Of a stretch of DNA of 64,000 bases, positions 8,448 through 17,115 are shown piece after piece; the first letter of the stretch is position 1; each line of letters starts with the position of its first letter. A program made the translations under genes and the position numbers. This stretch comes from Schumannella luteola (GTDB lineage Bacteria > Actinomycetota > Actinomycetes > Actinomycetales > Microbacteriaceae). Location: assembly GCF_013408685.1 (NCBI RefSeq), contig NZ_JACBZY010000001.1, positions 1,736,001 to 1,800,000 on the forward strand, written 5' to 3'. Under the pieces are notes generated by a model, which was not told the origin of the DNA, ran no database searches, and worked only from the letters and a program-made list of their open reading frames with translations.

Positions 8448-9227
8448 ATGGCCCGCCGCACCGACCACCGCGAGCCCGCTCGTCCGCCCACGCCGACTGC
8501 GCTGGCCCTGAGACCGTTCGGCTACCTCGGCGCCGCGCTCGCCTGGGCCGCGCTCGCCGCTCTCGGCGTGATGCTCTACACGCTGCTGCCGTCGATGATC
8601 GAGCCGCCGCTGAGTTCCGCCCCGGGCCTGCGGGTCCTCGGCGTCGACGTCGGCGAGACGATCGCCTTCGTCATCGGCATGGGCCTCGGCGCGATCATGA
8701 TCGGCTTCCTGCTGCTCGTGATCCCTCTCGCAGCGGGTGGTCTCGCGATCCTGTCGCTCACCTACGTCGTGCGCTCCCTGCGACCCGCGTACCGCGGCGA
8801 GCGACTGTCGATGACCCGCTGGGATGCGGATGCGATCGGTCCCGTCCGCCTCGGAGGGACGCTCCTGACGCACGAGCGGGGCCCGCTGCGTCGCTTCTCG
8901 GGCATCGGCGGGGGCGTGGCTCTCTCGCTGCTGCCGGTGCGTCAGACGCGCTGGAGCGCGTTCTGGTCGGTCCTCGTCGTGAGCTGCTTCACGCCGGGAT
9001 TCCGCACCGTGCTCTCGAGCGGCGTCTGGGGCGTCGCCTATCTCGTCACGGTCGGCTGGATGGCGTGGCCGGTGCCTGCCGGCTCCGAGCCGATCTGGGT
9101 GGGCGTGAGCGTCGTGCTCGGCGTGGCCGCGCTCGTGCTGGTGGGTCTCAGCTGGCGGCACTCGGTGCTCGGCGGACGCGACGCCGACGCCGGTACCACC
9201 GGTGATGCCGGCGTCGTCAAGCGCTGA
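8448..9227 (+). CDS. Polytopic membrane protein of unknown function
   Basis: The protein has 259 aa and I do not recognise its family. Five or so hydrophobic segments are visible: about residues 20-45, 62-105, 160-185, 190-210 and 220-245. An Arg-rich N-terminus suggests the N-terminus is inside. Start ATG 8448 has only a weak purine stretch upstream. It lies between the WXG100-like gene and the convergent type VII minus-strand operon, so it may be an accessory membrane component, but nothing in the sequence proves this. Confidence 0.7.
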   Translation: MARRTDHREPARPPTPTALALRPFGYLGAALAWAALAALGVMLYTLLPSMIEPPLSSAPGLRVLGVDVGETIAFVIGMGLGAIMIGFLLLVIPLAAGGLAILSLTYVVRSLRPAYRGERLSMTRWDADAIGPVRLGGTLLTHERGPLRRFSGIGGGVALSLLPVRQTRWSAFWSVLVVSCFTPGFRTVLSSGVWGVAYLVTVGWMAWPVPAGSEPIWVGVSVVLGVAALVLVGLSWRHSVLGGRDADAGTTGDAGVVKR

Positions 9228-9239
9228 GCGACCGGGCGG

Positions 9240-9872
9240 TCAGCTCGCGTCGGGCGACGTCGGGGCAGGCTGCTCTGCCGTGCCCGGCGCCGGGAACCAG
9301 CGGATCGAGTCGACGATCGCGTCGACGAGCTCCGTGTAGAGCTCGCGGTCGGCGGCGGTCGGCAGATCGACGTCGATGTGCACGAGCTTCTCGCCGTCGG
9401 GCCGCGCGACCCAGTACTCGAGCTTGAGATCGGTCGTCGCCTCCGAACCCACGGCGACGTCGCGGAACTCGCCGCGGCGCGCGACGGGCCCGCACGCGAG
9501 GTCGAGGTGCGCGACCCGGGGATAGGCGGCCGTGAGCCGCTCGCCGAGCGTCTGCTCCGGCTGCGCGGCGATCGGCCAGTCGATCATGCGCAGGATCATC
9601 GCGGCGGGGAACGGCACGCCCGGCAGGATCTCGAGCGACAGGCCGACCCGGAAGGCGCCGGCGCGACGGGCCCCCGAGAGCACGCCCTTCAGCTGCTCGC
9701 GGGCATCGCGCCGCACCCGGGCCAGGCGGTCATTGGTGCCGACCTGGCGCTTCACCAGATCGCCGACGAGCTTCGCCTCGTTCTCCGGGTCGTCGGCGAG
9801 CGAGAAGCTCGCCCACGTGCCCGGTAGCACCATGGTCATATCGGCTTCGGAGTACTGCAGCTGACGGGTCAT
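9240..9872 (-). CDS. Hypothetical cytosolic protein, type VII locus (A)
   Basis: The protein has 210 aa, with no signal peptide or membrane segment. It starts MTRQLQYSEADMTMVLPGTW at ATG 9872, which overlaps the stop of the upstream gene (ATGA), so the two are translationally coupled. It ends with an acidic/helical stretch and a Pro/Ala-rich tail. Its length (210 versus 212 aa), order of predicted strands and helices, and early position of an aromatic-rich strand resemble its neighbour, suggesting an old duplication. Possible roles are chaperone, EspG-like binder or immunity protein for the upstream candidate substrate. These are inferences from position only. Confidence 0.7.
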   Translation of the reverse strand: MTRQLQYSEADMTMVLPGTWASFSLADDPENEAKLVGDLVKRQVGTNDRLARVRRDAREQLKGVLSGARRAGAFRVGLSLEILPGVPFPAAMILRMIDWPIAAQPEQTLGERLTAAYPRVAHLDLACGPVARRGEFRDVAVGSEATTDLKLEYWVARPDGEKLVHIDVDLPTAADRELYTELVDAIVDSIRWFPAPGTAEQPAPTSPDAS

Positions 9873-10507
9873 GCGATGGGCTCCAGATCCACCTCGAGCG
9901 TCTCGGCGATGCGCTGGGTGTCGGCGGGCATGTCGGGGAACGCGGCGAGGTCTTCGACGGTGACGATGATCTGCACCATCTGCGTCGCGTTCGGCGGGAA
10001 GACGCCGAACACGGTGCGCCCCTCGACCCAGCCGTCGCGCTCGTCGCCGAGCTGCTCGAAGACCTGGTGCACGCCCGCGAACGGACCTGCGGGCAGGTCG
10101 CCGACCCAGCTCTCGAAGAGGAGGGAGCGCACCTCGGTCTGGTCGGCGGCCTCGCTCAACCGCTGCGCCTCCGCGGCGAACCACGCCGCGTCCTGGCCCT
10201 CGTCGATGTCGAGGATCTGGAACGTCAGGTACCCGGCGACGATCAGGTCGGGAGCGGCGCGCAGGTGCACGGCCGCGACCTGCCAGGGATTGAGCTGTCC
10301 GAGCAGGCGGCGGCGCAGATCGGCCAGCTCGTCGGCCAGACCGGGCCCCAGTGCGGCACCGGGGGAGTCCTCCGACGCCTCGGCGATGACGGTGTTCGCC
10401 CACGACGCGGAGTCGAGCTGCGCCTCGTCGAGGCGCACGGCGTAGAAGTCCTGCGGGATGCCGATGCGCAGATCGGCGATCTCGTGAGAGCGCTGGTCGG
10501 TGGGCAT
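9869..10507 (-). CDS. Hypothetical cytosolic protein, type VII locus (B)
   Basis: The protein has 212 aa and is acidic, with no signal peptide. It starts MPTDQRSHEIADLRIGIPQDF. A -10-like TAGGCT lies exactly 7 nt before the ATG, so it can be made from a leaderless mRNA independent of the upstream 424-aa gene. It is coupled by ATGA to protein A and probably distantly related to it. The family is not recognised. Its position just downstream of a putative type VII substrate makes a chaperone or immunity role worth testing. Confidence 0.7.
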   Translation of the reverse strand: MPTDQRSHEIADLRIGIPQDFYAVRLDEAQLDSASWANTVIAEASEDSPGAALGPGLADELADLRRRLLGQLNPWQVAAVHLRAAPDLIVAGYLTFQILDIDEGQDAAWFAAEAQRLSEAADQTEVRSLLFESWVGDLPAGPFAGVHQVFEQLGDERDGWVEGRTVFGVFPPNATQMVQIIVTVEDLAAFPDMPADTQRIAETLEVDLEPIA

Positions 10508-10514
10508 GATCGTC

Positions 10515-10520
10515 AGCCTA
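10515..10520 (-). promoter_or_regulatory. -10 box of a leaderless transcript (protein B)
   Basis: On the minus strand TAGGCT is followed by a 7-nt spacer and the ATG at 10507, a geometry expected when transcription starts at or next to the start codon. No ribosome-binding site is visible. Confidence 0.5.
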
Positions 10521-10537
10521 ACTTCGGGGTCGGAGGG

Positions 10538-11812
10538 CTAGAAGTGAACCGGCGGTCGGCCGTGCGCGAGATCCTTGAGGATCGAATCCGGCTTGAGGCT
10601 GATCGGCGACGAGTCGTGCGTGTCGAGCGGATTGTTGCCGAGCGACTCGACCTTGCCGGCGATGCCGCGGTAGTTCCAGACGTTGAGAGCGACCTGGTAG
10701 CCCTTGATCTGGTTGGCGACGCTGCTGGCGAACTGGGGGTTGTCGAAGCCCTGGACGCCGAGCGGGTTGCGGCGGAAGTCGTGGAACGCCTGCTTGATGT
10801 CCCAGGTCTTCACCTTGAACGGGTTGGTTCCGAAGATGTCCTTCATCGCGCTCGGCAGCTTGCCGGGCTGGCCGAGCAGGTGCTGCACGTCGGCGAGCTC
10901 CGAGCCCTTCTTGCCCTTGCTGATGCCGGTCAGCGCCTTGAACTCGCGGCGCGGCGCCTTCATCGCGATCGTGAGGCCCTTCGCCTTCACGAGCTTGCCG
11001 AGGTACTTGCCGATGTTGCCGCCGAAGACCGACAGCACCACGCCGACCGCGGCGAACGCGACATCCATCCAGCTTCCGCCGTTGAGGGCCTTGACGACCG
11101 ATTCGACGAGGGTGATGAGCGCGCCGATCGCGCCGAGGATCATGAGGAACTGACCGAGTCCGGGTACCCAGCCGAGGAAGATCGACAGGATGCCGGCCAC
11201 CTCGCAGATCTTCTTGATGATGTCGCCCCAGTCGTCCCAGAAGCTGTCCTCGAGACCGTGCTTGAGCTTGCCCTCGACGACCTCGACGATCGCGGTGATC
11301 GCGACGCGGGCGGCGGCGTCCTTGTCGTCGCGCGCCGAGCGCCAGGCGTCCTGCGCCGAGCGCAGCTCGGAGTCGGCGATCATCGACAGCTGGCTGTAGC
11401 CCTGGGCCGCCTTCGTCGCGTCGGCCTTGTCTTCGTCGGCGGCGTCGTCGATCGCGTCACTGGCCGTCGTCAGGCGCTTGTGCGCGGCGTCGGCGGCGCC
11501 CTGCTTCTCGTTGATCTTCGTGATCGCGGTCTCGGCGTCGCTCTGGGCGGTGTCGAGCTTGCCCGCGTAGGTCACGAGCGCGGTCGCGGTGTTGTGGTAC
11601 CGGTCGTGCGCCTTGTCGATGTCATCGGCGACGTCGCCGGCCGACTCGCGCACCGCATCCACGGCCTTGCTCGTCATGTCGGCCTTGCTCTGCACCGATT
11701 TCAGCGAGGTGACCGAGCGCTGGATCGCGTCGGCGATGTTCAGGTAGTGGGTCGCCTTCGACTTGACGAGGGTCGGCTCGCCCTTGAGCTTGTCGTATTC
11801 GTGGTCAGCCAT
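10538..11812 (-). CDS. Putative type VII secretion substrate (LXG/PPE-like, central hydrophobic region)
   Basis: The protein has 424 aa. Residues 1-170 are a long heptad-like helical domain rich in Ala, Asp and Lys, of the kind that starts LXG or PPE-type type VII substrates. Residues about 195-265 are hydrophobic and glycine-rich (AGILSIFLGWVPGLGQF, then ALITLVESVVKAL and VGVVLSVFGG), suggesting membrane insertion or pore formation. The last 150 residues are soluble and of no family I recognise; this is where effector activity would sit. It starts at ATG 11812, follows a WXG100-like partner by 25 bp and precedes two small cytosolic proteins, the usual substrate-partner-chaperone layout. Function as an antibacterial or surface effector is inference. 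Confidence 0.7.
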   Translation of the reverse strand: MADHEYDKLKGEPTLVKSKATHYLNIADAIQRSVTSLKSVQSKADMTSKAVDAVRESAGDVADDIDKAHDRYHNTATALVTYAGKLDTAQSDAETAITKINEKQGAADAAHKRLTTASDAIDDAADEDKADATKAAQGYSQLSMIADSELRSAQDAWRSARDDKDAAARVAITAIVEVVEGKLKHGLEDSFWDDWGDIIKKICEVAGILSIFLGWVPGLGQFLMILGAIGALITLVESVVKALNGGSWMDVAFAAVGVVLSVFGGNIGKYLGKLVKAKGLTIAMKAPRREFKALTGISKGKKGSELADVQHLLGQPGKLPSAMKDIFGTNPFKVKTWDIKQAFHDFRRNPLGVQGFDNPQFASSVANQIKGYQVALNVWNYRGIAGKVESLGNNPLDTHDSSPISLKPDSILKDLAHGRPPVHF

Positions 11813-11837
11813 CGTTCTCGTGCTCTCCTGCTCGCGC

Positions 11838-12191
11838 TCAGTAGGCCGTCGGGTTGTGGCCGGGGTTGTTCTGGCCCGGGGGAGGGAAGCTCGTGTCGCC
11901 GGAGTCCGCCGCGTCGCGCAGCGCCTTGGCGAGCTCCTTGTCGACCTTCGTGAAGCCGTCGGTGATGGCCGAGAGCTGCTCGCGCAGCGCCTTGATGTTC
12001 TCGGTCATCTTCTTGCGCTTGTCGTTCCACTTGTGCGCGAAGTCGCGCACGTGGCCGCCGAGGTCGTCGTGCCCGGTCGCCTCGGCGACGTCGTCGCTGA
12101 AGTCGTCGGCGCCCTCGAACTCGGCGATGACCGCGTCGAGGTCATTCCGGAGCTGCTCGAGCAGACCGAGATCCATCTTCAGATCGGGCAC
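11838..12191 (-). CDS. WXG100-like helical partner protein
   Basis: The protein has 117 aa, almost entirely helical, with RDFAHKWNDKRKKM between two long helices and a Pro/Asn-rich tail. Size, charge and position just before a candidate LXG-like substrate match small WXG100-type partners that co-secrete or pilot larger substrates. The start is GTG 12191 behind a GGAAGAGGAAGAG purine run; ATG five codons further in is possible. The shared palindrome (12264-12281) and a -10-like TATCGT (12237-12242) lie upstream, giving this gene its own promoter inside the minus-strand series. Confidence 0.75.
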   Translation of the reverse strand: MPDLKMDLGLLEQLRNDLDAVIAEFEGADDFSDDVAEATGHDDLGGHVRDFAHKWNDKRKKMTENIKALREQLSAITDGFTKVDKELAKALRDAADSGDTSFPPPGQNNPGHNPTAY

Positions 12192-12236
12192 GTCTCTTCC
12201 TCTTCCCCCGACGCGCGGTCACGTCGACACGGATCA

Positions 12237-12242
12237 CGATAG
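12237..12242 (-). promoter_or_regulatory. -10-like box for the 12191 operon
   Basis: The minus-strand hexamer TATCGT lies 21 bp downstream of palindrome site 2, the same spacing (22 bp) as between site 1 and its TACATT box. This supports one regulator acting at the -35 region of both promoters. Confidence 0.4.
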
Positions 12243-12263
12243 GTGAGCGGATCGCGGCACCGA

Positions 12264-12281
12264 ATGGGGAGGCCTGCCCAT
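12264..12281. promoter_or_regulatory. Palindromic operator, type VII locus site 2
   Basis: The site reads ATGGGGAGGCCTGCCCAT and shares 14 of 14 fixed positions with site 1. Flanking bases extend the arms to CGAATGGG/CCCATTCG. It lies 72 bp upstream of the minus-strand start at 12191. Confidence 0.65.
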
Positions 12282-12315
12282 TCGAGGCCGGGCCGGTCTC
12301 CGACGTCAGCCGACG

Positions 12316-15300
12316 TCAGCCGACGAGCGGGAGCTGGATGCGCACGGCCTTCCCCTTCGCGATGAGCACGCCGCGACCTGGCGGGAACTCGGCACGGTTC
12401 ATGCGCGGCAGCGGGGTCTTGAGCAGGATGTCGCCCTCGACCGCCTCGGGCTGCAGCAGCAGGCCCCTGCGGCCGTTCTTAACCTCGCCGAGCAGCGGCC
12501 ACGAGGAACTCCATCCGGAGGTCTCGTTCTCGGCCAGCAGGAAGTGGTCGCTGCGCTTGACGGCGCGGATGAGCTCGACGATCGCCGAGTCGGCCGGCGT
12601 CTGCAGGAAGTCGCCGATGCTCTCGATGACGATCGCGATGCGGCCTTCGGTGTCGGGGTCGGTGATGGCGGCGGTGAGGTCCTTCGCCAGCTCGGCCGCC
12701 GACTCGGGCGTCGTCGCCGAGCCGGCCCACTCGCGGGATCTCCCGACGTTCGAGCGCGCGTTGCCGAGGTAGTAGAGCCGCGTCTCCGGCTGCGCCCGCC
12801 CGATCGCCGTGGCGATCGTCTCGAGCGCCGTGCTGCGCCCGCTCGCAGGCGGACCGGCGAGAAGCAGGGTGCCGACCGGCTCGAAGCCCCATGGTCCGAG
12901 GTCGACGTCGCTGAGGCCGATGACCGGCTGGCCGGCGACCCCGTCGGGCAGCGTCGACTGCGCGTACTCCTTGGGCAGCGAGCCGACGCGCGGGGCCTCG
13001 GGCACGCCGGCGCGGCGCATCGCCTCGCCCAGCAGCCGGGTCGCCGTGGACTGCTCGGCGACGACGCGGCTGCCGCCGAGGATGGCGATCTGCGTCTCGA
13101 GGCCGTCGACGATGGCGCGGCCGGGAGGCGAGGCGGCGCTGAGCACGTCGCTGGGCGCGTCGACCATGCCGTAGCTGTCGTCGGCGAGGCGCAGGATGAC
13201 CCGGCGCTGGATGTTCGATCCGACGGCCGTGGGCACGGCGCCAGGGCGGTCGGCGGTGAGCGCGACGTGCATGCCGAGCTGGCGCCCGTCGCTGAGGATG
13301 TCCTCGAACACGGAGTACCACTGCGAGCGTCCCGCGGGGATCTCGAAGTCCTCGCGGAAGTTCGGGAAGCCGTCGATGAGCAGCAGGATGCGCGGCTCCT
13401 GCGTGCGCCCCGTCAGGGCCCGGTACTCGGTCACGCTCGAGGCGTTCGCCTCGGCGAAGCGGGCGGCGCGGCTGTCGAGCTCCTCCCGCATCCGCCGGAA
13501 CAGCCGGATGACGCGCTCGGTGTCGTCGCCGTTGATGACCGCGCCGACGTGCGGCAGCTGCTCGAGCATGCGCAGGCTGCCGGCGCCGAAGTCGAGGCCG
13601 TAGACCTGCACGGGGCCGCCGCGCGGGGTTATCGCCGCTGCGCCGGCGAGGGTGCGCAGCACGGCCGACTTGCCGGTGCCGCCGGTGCCGAGGATCGAGA
13701 GGTGGCCGTCGACGTCGGGCAGGAAGTAGACCGGCATCTGCCGCTGCTGCTGGGGCACGTCGGTGACGCCGAGCAGCAGCTCGGCATCCGTGCGCTGGCG
13801 CAGCCGGCCGAGGTCGTAGGCGAGCGCGAGCTCGTCGAGCCACGGACGTCGGGGCGCGGGGATCTGCGCTCCAGCGGCGGCGCGGATGATCGAGGTGACC
13901 AGGCGCTGCTGATCGGTCGGCCCGAGATCCTTCTCCTCGGCGGGGGCGTCGGAGCGCGGCTCCTCCCAGCGGACCTCGCCGCCGAACCGCAGCTCGGCGA
14001 CGAGCACGTCGGCGACCTCCGGCTCTCGGCTCGTCCAGCCGCCCGCGTAGGCCGACTGGAACTGGGCGAGGCGGCCCGGCCCGGTCTTCGCGACGCCGCG
14101 GCCGGGGATGCCCGGATCGAAGTGCGCGGCCTCCTTGATGCCGACCACATCCTGGCTGTCCGACTCGTCGGCCATGCGGAGAGCGACGCGCATGTTCGTG
14201 TTGGCGCGCAGATTGTCTTTGATCACGCCGGCCGGGCGCTGCGTGGCCATGATCAGGTGGATGCCGAGCGAGCGGCCGCGCTGGGCGATGTCGACGACGC
14301 CGTCGACGAACTCGGGCACCTCGCCGGCGAGGGCGGCGAACTCGTCGATCACGAGCACGAGCGCCGGCGGGCTGTCGGGGTCGCCGCGCTTCTCGAGCTC
14401 GAGCAGGTCCTTGGCCTTCTTGCGGTTGAGCAGGTGCTCGCGGTGGTGCAGCTCGGCGCGCAGGCTGGTGAGGGCGCGGCGCACGAGGTGCGGGCTCAGG
14501 TCGGTCACGAGGCCGACGCAGTGCGGCAGCGTCACGCAGTCGGCGAAGGCCGATCCGCCCTTGTAGTCGACGAAGAGGAAGGTGACGCGGTCGGGGCTGT
14601 ACTCCGCGGCCATGCCGAGCACCCAGCCCTGCAGGAACTCGCTCTTGCCGGCGCCGGTCGTGCCGCCGACGAGCGCGTGCGGGCCCTGCGTGCGCAGGTC
14701 GAGGTGCATCGCATCCACGCCGGCGCTGCCGACGATCGCGCGCAGCTTTCCGGCGCGGCGGCGCTTCGGCTCGATGCCGGGGGTGCGGTCGTGGATCGAC
14801 TCGTTCTGCTTCCAGCGGTCGATGACCGACTCGCTCGTCTCGACCAGCTCGTGGCCGAGCAGGGTGATGAGCGAGATCGAGCGCGGCAGGTCGCTCGCAT
14901 CCGCGACGAGGGCGCCGGAGTCGATGACGGCGGCCAGACGCCGCGCGTAGTCGAGGGCCTGCACGGGATCGACGAAGTCGACCAGCACGTTCTCGATCGT
15001 GTCGCCGAGCCGCACGAAGCCCACCGAGGGGGTCGCGAGCGTCGGGACCAGCTCGACCTCGGGGGTCGGCAGCGGGGGCAGGCCCTTCTTGCGGCGCTTC
15101 GCCTCGGCCTTGCGCTTCTTCGCCTTCTGCTTCGAGAGCTTGCGGGCGGCCTTCGACCCGACGGCGGGCCGCTCGGTCTTCTCCTCGGGCTTCGGCGCCA
15201 TCACGGTCGAGCCGGGCTCGGGCAGGGCGAGGAAGGTGCGGCAGACGGCCGGCAGGTCCTTCTGATCCTCGGCGAGCCAGATCGGGTACACCCCGGCATC

Positions 15301-16977
15301 CGCCGCCTGCTCGGCGAGCTGCACGAGTCGCGCGCGGTCCACGGCGACGTCATCGCTGATGAGCAGCACGAGCGCCGGGATGGGCGAGCGGGTGCCCTGC
15401 GTCGCCTGGTCGTCGCCGACGGTGGCCCCGCGGTCGAGCGCCATCTGCTCTTCCTTGGTCGCGCCGCGGCGGCCGTCGCCCTTCGCGGCGGCGAGTCGGC
15501 GGGTCACGAGCTCCTCGATCGCGCTCAGCAGCGCGGTTCCGCTCGAGGGGCTGTCGGCGAGGTGGCTGCCCTGGATCGGGCTGTGCGGCGACGAGGTGTG
15601 CGGCATCCACTTCAACCAGTCGAAGCCCCCCGACCAGGCCGGGGTGATCAGTGCGGCCACGGCGAGCTCGGCCGGCGAGTGCAGGCCGGTGAGCTGCACG
15701 AGCAGCGCGTTCGCGGCCGCGATCGTCTGCGGCGTCGGGCCGGCGACTCCGAGGGCGCCGGAATCGTGCAGGTTGTCGACGATGGGCACCTGCTCGACGT
15801 GCGCGTTGTCGGCCGCGACCTCGTCGAAGCGCTCCTGGTAGTCGGGCAGGGTGTCGTTGCCGCCCTTGTCGTCGCGGATCGTGTTGCGCGACAGCATCCG
15901 CCCGACGCCGAGGCGCACGTTGAGGAACGACCAGTGCTCGGGGCGCCGGGTCCAGAGCATCGTCTGCCGGTGCAGCGCGGCGTCGAGCACCTCGTGGGTC
16001 GACGGCGCCTCGCGGTGGCGTCGCTCGTGCTCGACGAGCTTCTCCTCGTCGAGCGTATCGGCCAGCTTCTCGAGGTGGCCGTCGAACTTCTCGATCGAGA
16101 CGCGCTTCTTGCGCCCGCGGTTGAGTGCCTGGGTGATGAAGTTGCTGATCATCATGAGCGGCGACAGCGCGACGAAGATCAGCGTTCGCGGGTCGCGACT
16201 GAGGGCGAAGATCGCAGCGCCCATCGCGAGCGGCGCGATCATCGCGAGGAAGGGGAACGGCTGCCCGTCACCCTCCTTAGGCACCTCGGGCCCCGGGTAC
16301 TCCTGACCGGGGTAGCGCGGCTCGACCGAGGGCGAGCGGTTGAAGTAGACGGGGCCGGCCGTCGGGGCGCCACCCTCCTCGGCCACTTCCTGGTCGACGT
16401 CGATGCGGATGGCGGTGTCGCCGATCGTGATCGTCTCCGACGTCTCGACGCGCAGACGCGTGACGAGTCCGCCATCCACCTCGATGCCGTTGGCCGAGCC
16501 GAGGTCGACGATCTCGACCGCCGCATCCGCCTCGAGACGCAGGTGGCGCTTGGAGACCAGCGGGTCGTCGATCACGATGTCGCAGGCGCGGTCGCGGCCG
16601 ACGATGGTGGTGCCCGCGTGCAGGTCGAGCGTGCGGCCGCCCTGCGGGCCGCTGAGGATGCTGAGGCGGGCGACCACCGGGCCGCGCCCGGTGCCGGCGG
16701 GGGAGTAGTAGCGGCCGGCGTCGACGAGCTGCACCGTCGCGCCCGATCCGATCCACGACTCGCCGACGGGTCCGTCGGGCGGCAGCACGAGCGACTGGCT
16801 CGACCCCGGCAGCACCGCGCTGAGCGTGAGCGAGCCGGCCGGCGCGGGGCCGGGCGACGCCGGGTCGACGCGGCGGATGGCGCCCGCCACCTCGGCGATC
16901 GTCGCCGCCGCATCCGTCGTGATGACGATGTCGTCGCTCGTGCCCGTATCGCGCTTCAGGGTCAGCTTGAGTCGCAC
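12316..16977 (-). CDS. EssC/EccC-type FHA-FtsK/SpoIIIE ATPase of type VII secretion
   Basis: This 1,553-aa motor protein is the key component of the type VII locus. In order it has a ubiquitin-like N-terminus, an FHA domain at about residues 103-192 (VGRDRACDIVIDDP, SKRHLRLE, GSANGIEVDG) and two membrane helices near 240-285. Three FtsK-like ATPase domains follow. Walker A motifs are GGTTGAGKSEF near 770, GTGGTGKSAVL near 1096 and the degenerate GPPASGRST near 1374. Walker B ALVLVIDEFAAL belongs to the first. A very basic linker (KAKKRKAEAKRRKKG) lies around 592-636. The FHA-plus-fused-ATPase layout is EssC-like rather than the split EccCa/EccCb form. It starts at GTG 16977 behind GAGGAGG. 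No EccB, EccD, EccE or mycosin is present in the window. Confidence 0.93.
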   Translation of the reverse strand: MRLKLTLKRDTGTSDDIVITTDAAATIAEVAGAIRRVDPASPGPAPAGSLTLSAVLPGSSQSLVLPPDGPVGESWIGSGATVQLVDAGRYYSPAGTGRGPVVARLSILSGPQGGRTLDLHAGTTIVGRDRACDIVIDDPLVSKRHLRLEADAAVEIVDLGSANGIEVDGGLVTRLRVETSETITIGDTAIRIDVDQEVAEEGGAPTAGPVYFNRSPSVEPRYPGQEYPGPEVPKEGDGQPFPFLAMIAPLAMGAAIFALSRDPRTLIFVALSPLMMISNFITQALNRGRKKRVSIEKFDGHLEKLADTLDEEKLVEHERRHREAPSTHEVLDAALHRQTMLWTRRPEHWSFLNVRLGVGRMLSRNTIRDDKGGNDTLPDYQERFDEVAADNAHVEQVPIVDNLHDSGALGVAGPTPQTIAAANALLVQLTGLHSPAELAVAALITPAWSGGFDWLKWMPHTSSPHSPIQGSHLADSPSSGTALLSAIEELVTRRLAAAKGDGRRGATKEEQMALDRGATVGDDQATQGTRSPIPALVLLISDDVAVDRARLVQLAEQAADAGVYPIWLAEDQKDLPAVCRTFLALPEPGSTVMAPKPEEKTERPAVGSKAARKLSKQKAKKRKAEAKRRKKGLPPLPTPEVELVPTLATPSVGFVRLGDTIENVLVDFVDPVQALDYARRLAAVIDSGALVADASDLPRSISLITLLGHELVETSESVIDRWKQNESIHDRTPGIEPKRRRAGKLRAIVGSAGVDAMHLDLRTQGPHALVGGTTGAGKSEFLQGWVLGMAAEYSPDRVTFLFVDYKGGSAFADCVTLPHCVGLVTDLSPHLVRRALTSLRAELHHREHLLNRKKAKDLLELEKRGDPDSPPALVLVIDEFAALAGEVPEFVDGVVDIAQRGRSLGIHLIMATQRPAGVIKDNLRANTNMRVALRMADESDSQDVVGIKEAAHFDPGIPGRGVAKTGPGRLAQFQSAYAGGWTSREPEVADVLVAELRFGGEVRWEEPRSDAPAEEKDLGPTDQQRLVTSIIRAAAGAQIPAPRRPWLDELALAYDLGRLRQRTDAELLLGVTDVPQQQRQMPVYFLPDVDGHLSILGTGGTGKSAVLRTLAGAAAITPRGGPVQVYGLDFGAGSLRMLEQLPHVGAVINGDDTERVIRLFRRMREELDSRAARFAEANASSVTEYRALTGRTQEPRILLLIDGFPNFREDFEIPAGRSQWYSVFEDILSDGRQLGMHVALTADRPGAVPTAVGSNIQRRVILRLADDSYGMVDAPSDVLSAASPPGRAIVDGLETQIAILGGSRVVAEQSTATRLLGEAMRRAGVPEAPRVGSLPKEYAQSTLPDGVAGQPVIGLSDVDLGPWGFEPVGTLLLAGPPASGRSTALETIATAIGRAQPETRLYYLGNARSNVGRSREWAGSATTPESAAELAKDLTAAITDPDTEGRIAIVIESIGDFLQTPADSAIVELIRAVKRSDHFLLAENETSGWSSSWPLLGEVKNGRRGLLLQPEAVEGDILLKTPLPRMNRAEFPPGRGVLIAKGKAVRIQLPLVG

Positions 16978-17025
16978 TCGGCCTCCTCGTGAGCGGGCGC
17001 GGCGCAGCCCGCGCGCCCCACGGGC

Positions 17026-17031
17026 ACCCTA
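17026..17031 (-). promoter_or_regulatory. -10-like box for the EssC-like gene
   Basis: Minus-strand TAGGGT lies 48 bp upstream of the GTG start at 16977, which has a GAGGAGG site close by. The divergent region also holds palindrome site 3. Confidence 0.4.
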
Positions 17032-17064
17032 TTCGGTGGGGCGGCGCCGGGCCTCGCCGAGGGG

Positions 17065-17082
17065 ATGGGCATGACTCCCCAT
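17065..17082. promoter_or_regulatory. Palindromic operator, type VII locus site 3
   Basis: The plus strand reads ATGGGCATGACTCCCCAT; its reverse complement is ATGGGGAGTCATGCCCAT, identical to sites 1 and 2 at all fixed positions. It sits between the divergent EssC-like and FHA genes, 4 bp before TAGCCT (17087-17092), the likely -10 of the FHA gene. It therefore could act on both directions. Confidence 0.65.
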
Positions 17083-17115
17083 CCGCTAGCCTGGCGCGGT
17101 CGGAAGGGGATGCGG

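Noticed and set aside
12544-16992. A very long open frame (about 1,480 codons) antisense to the EssC-like gene
   Set aside because: Its product is Arg/Gly/Val-rich without domains, and the opposite strand encodes a full FHA-FtsK protein with intact motifs. Long antisense frames are expected at this GC content.
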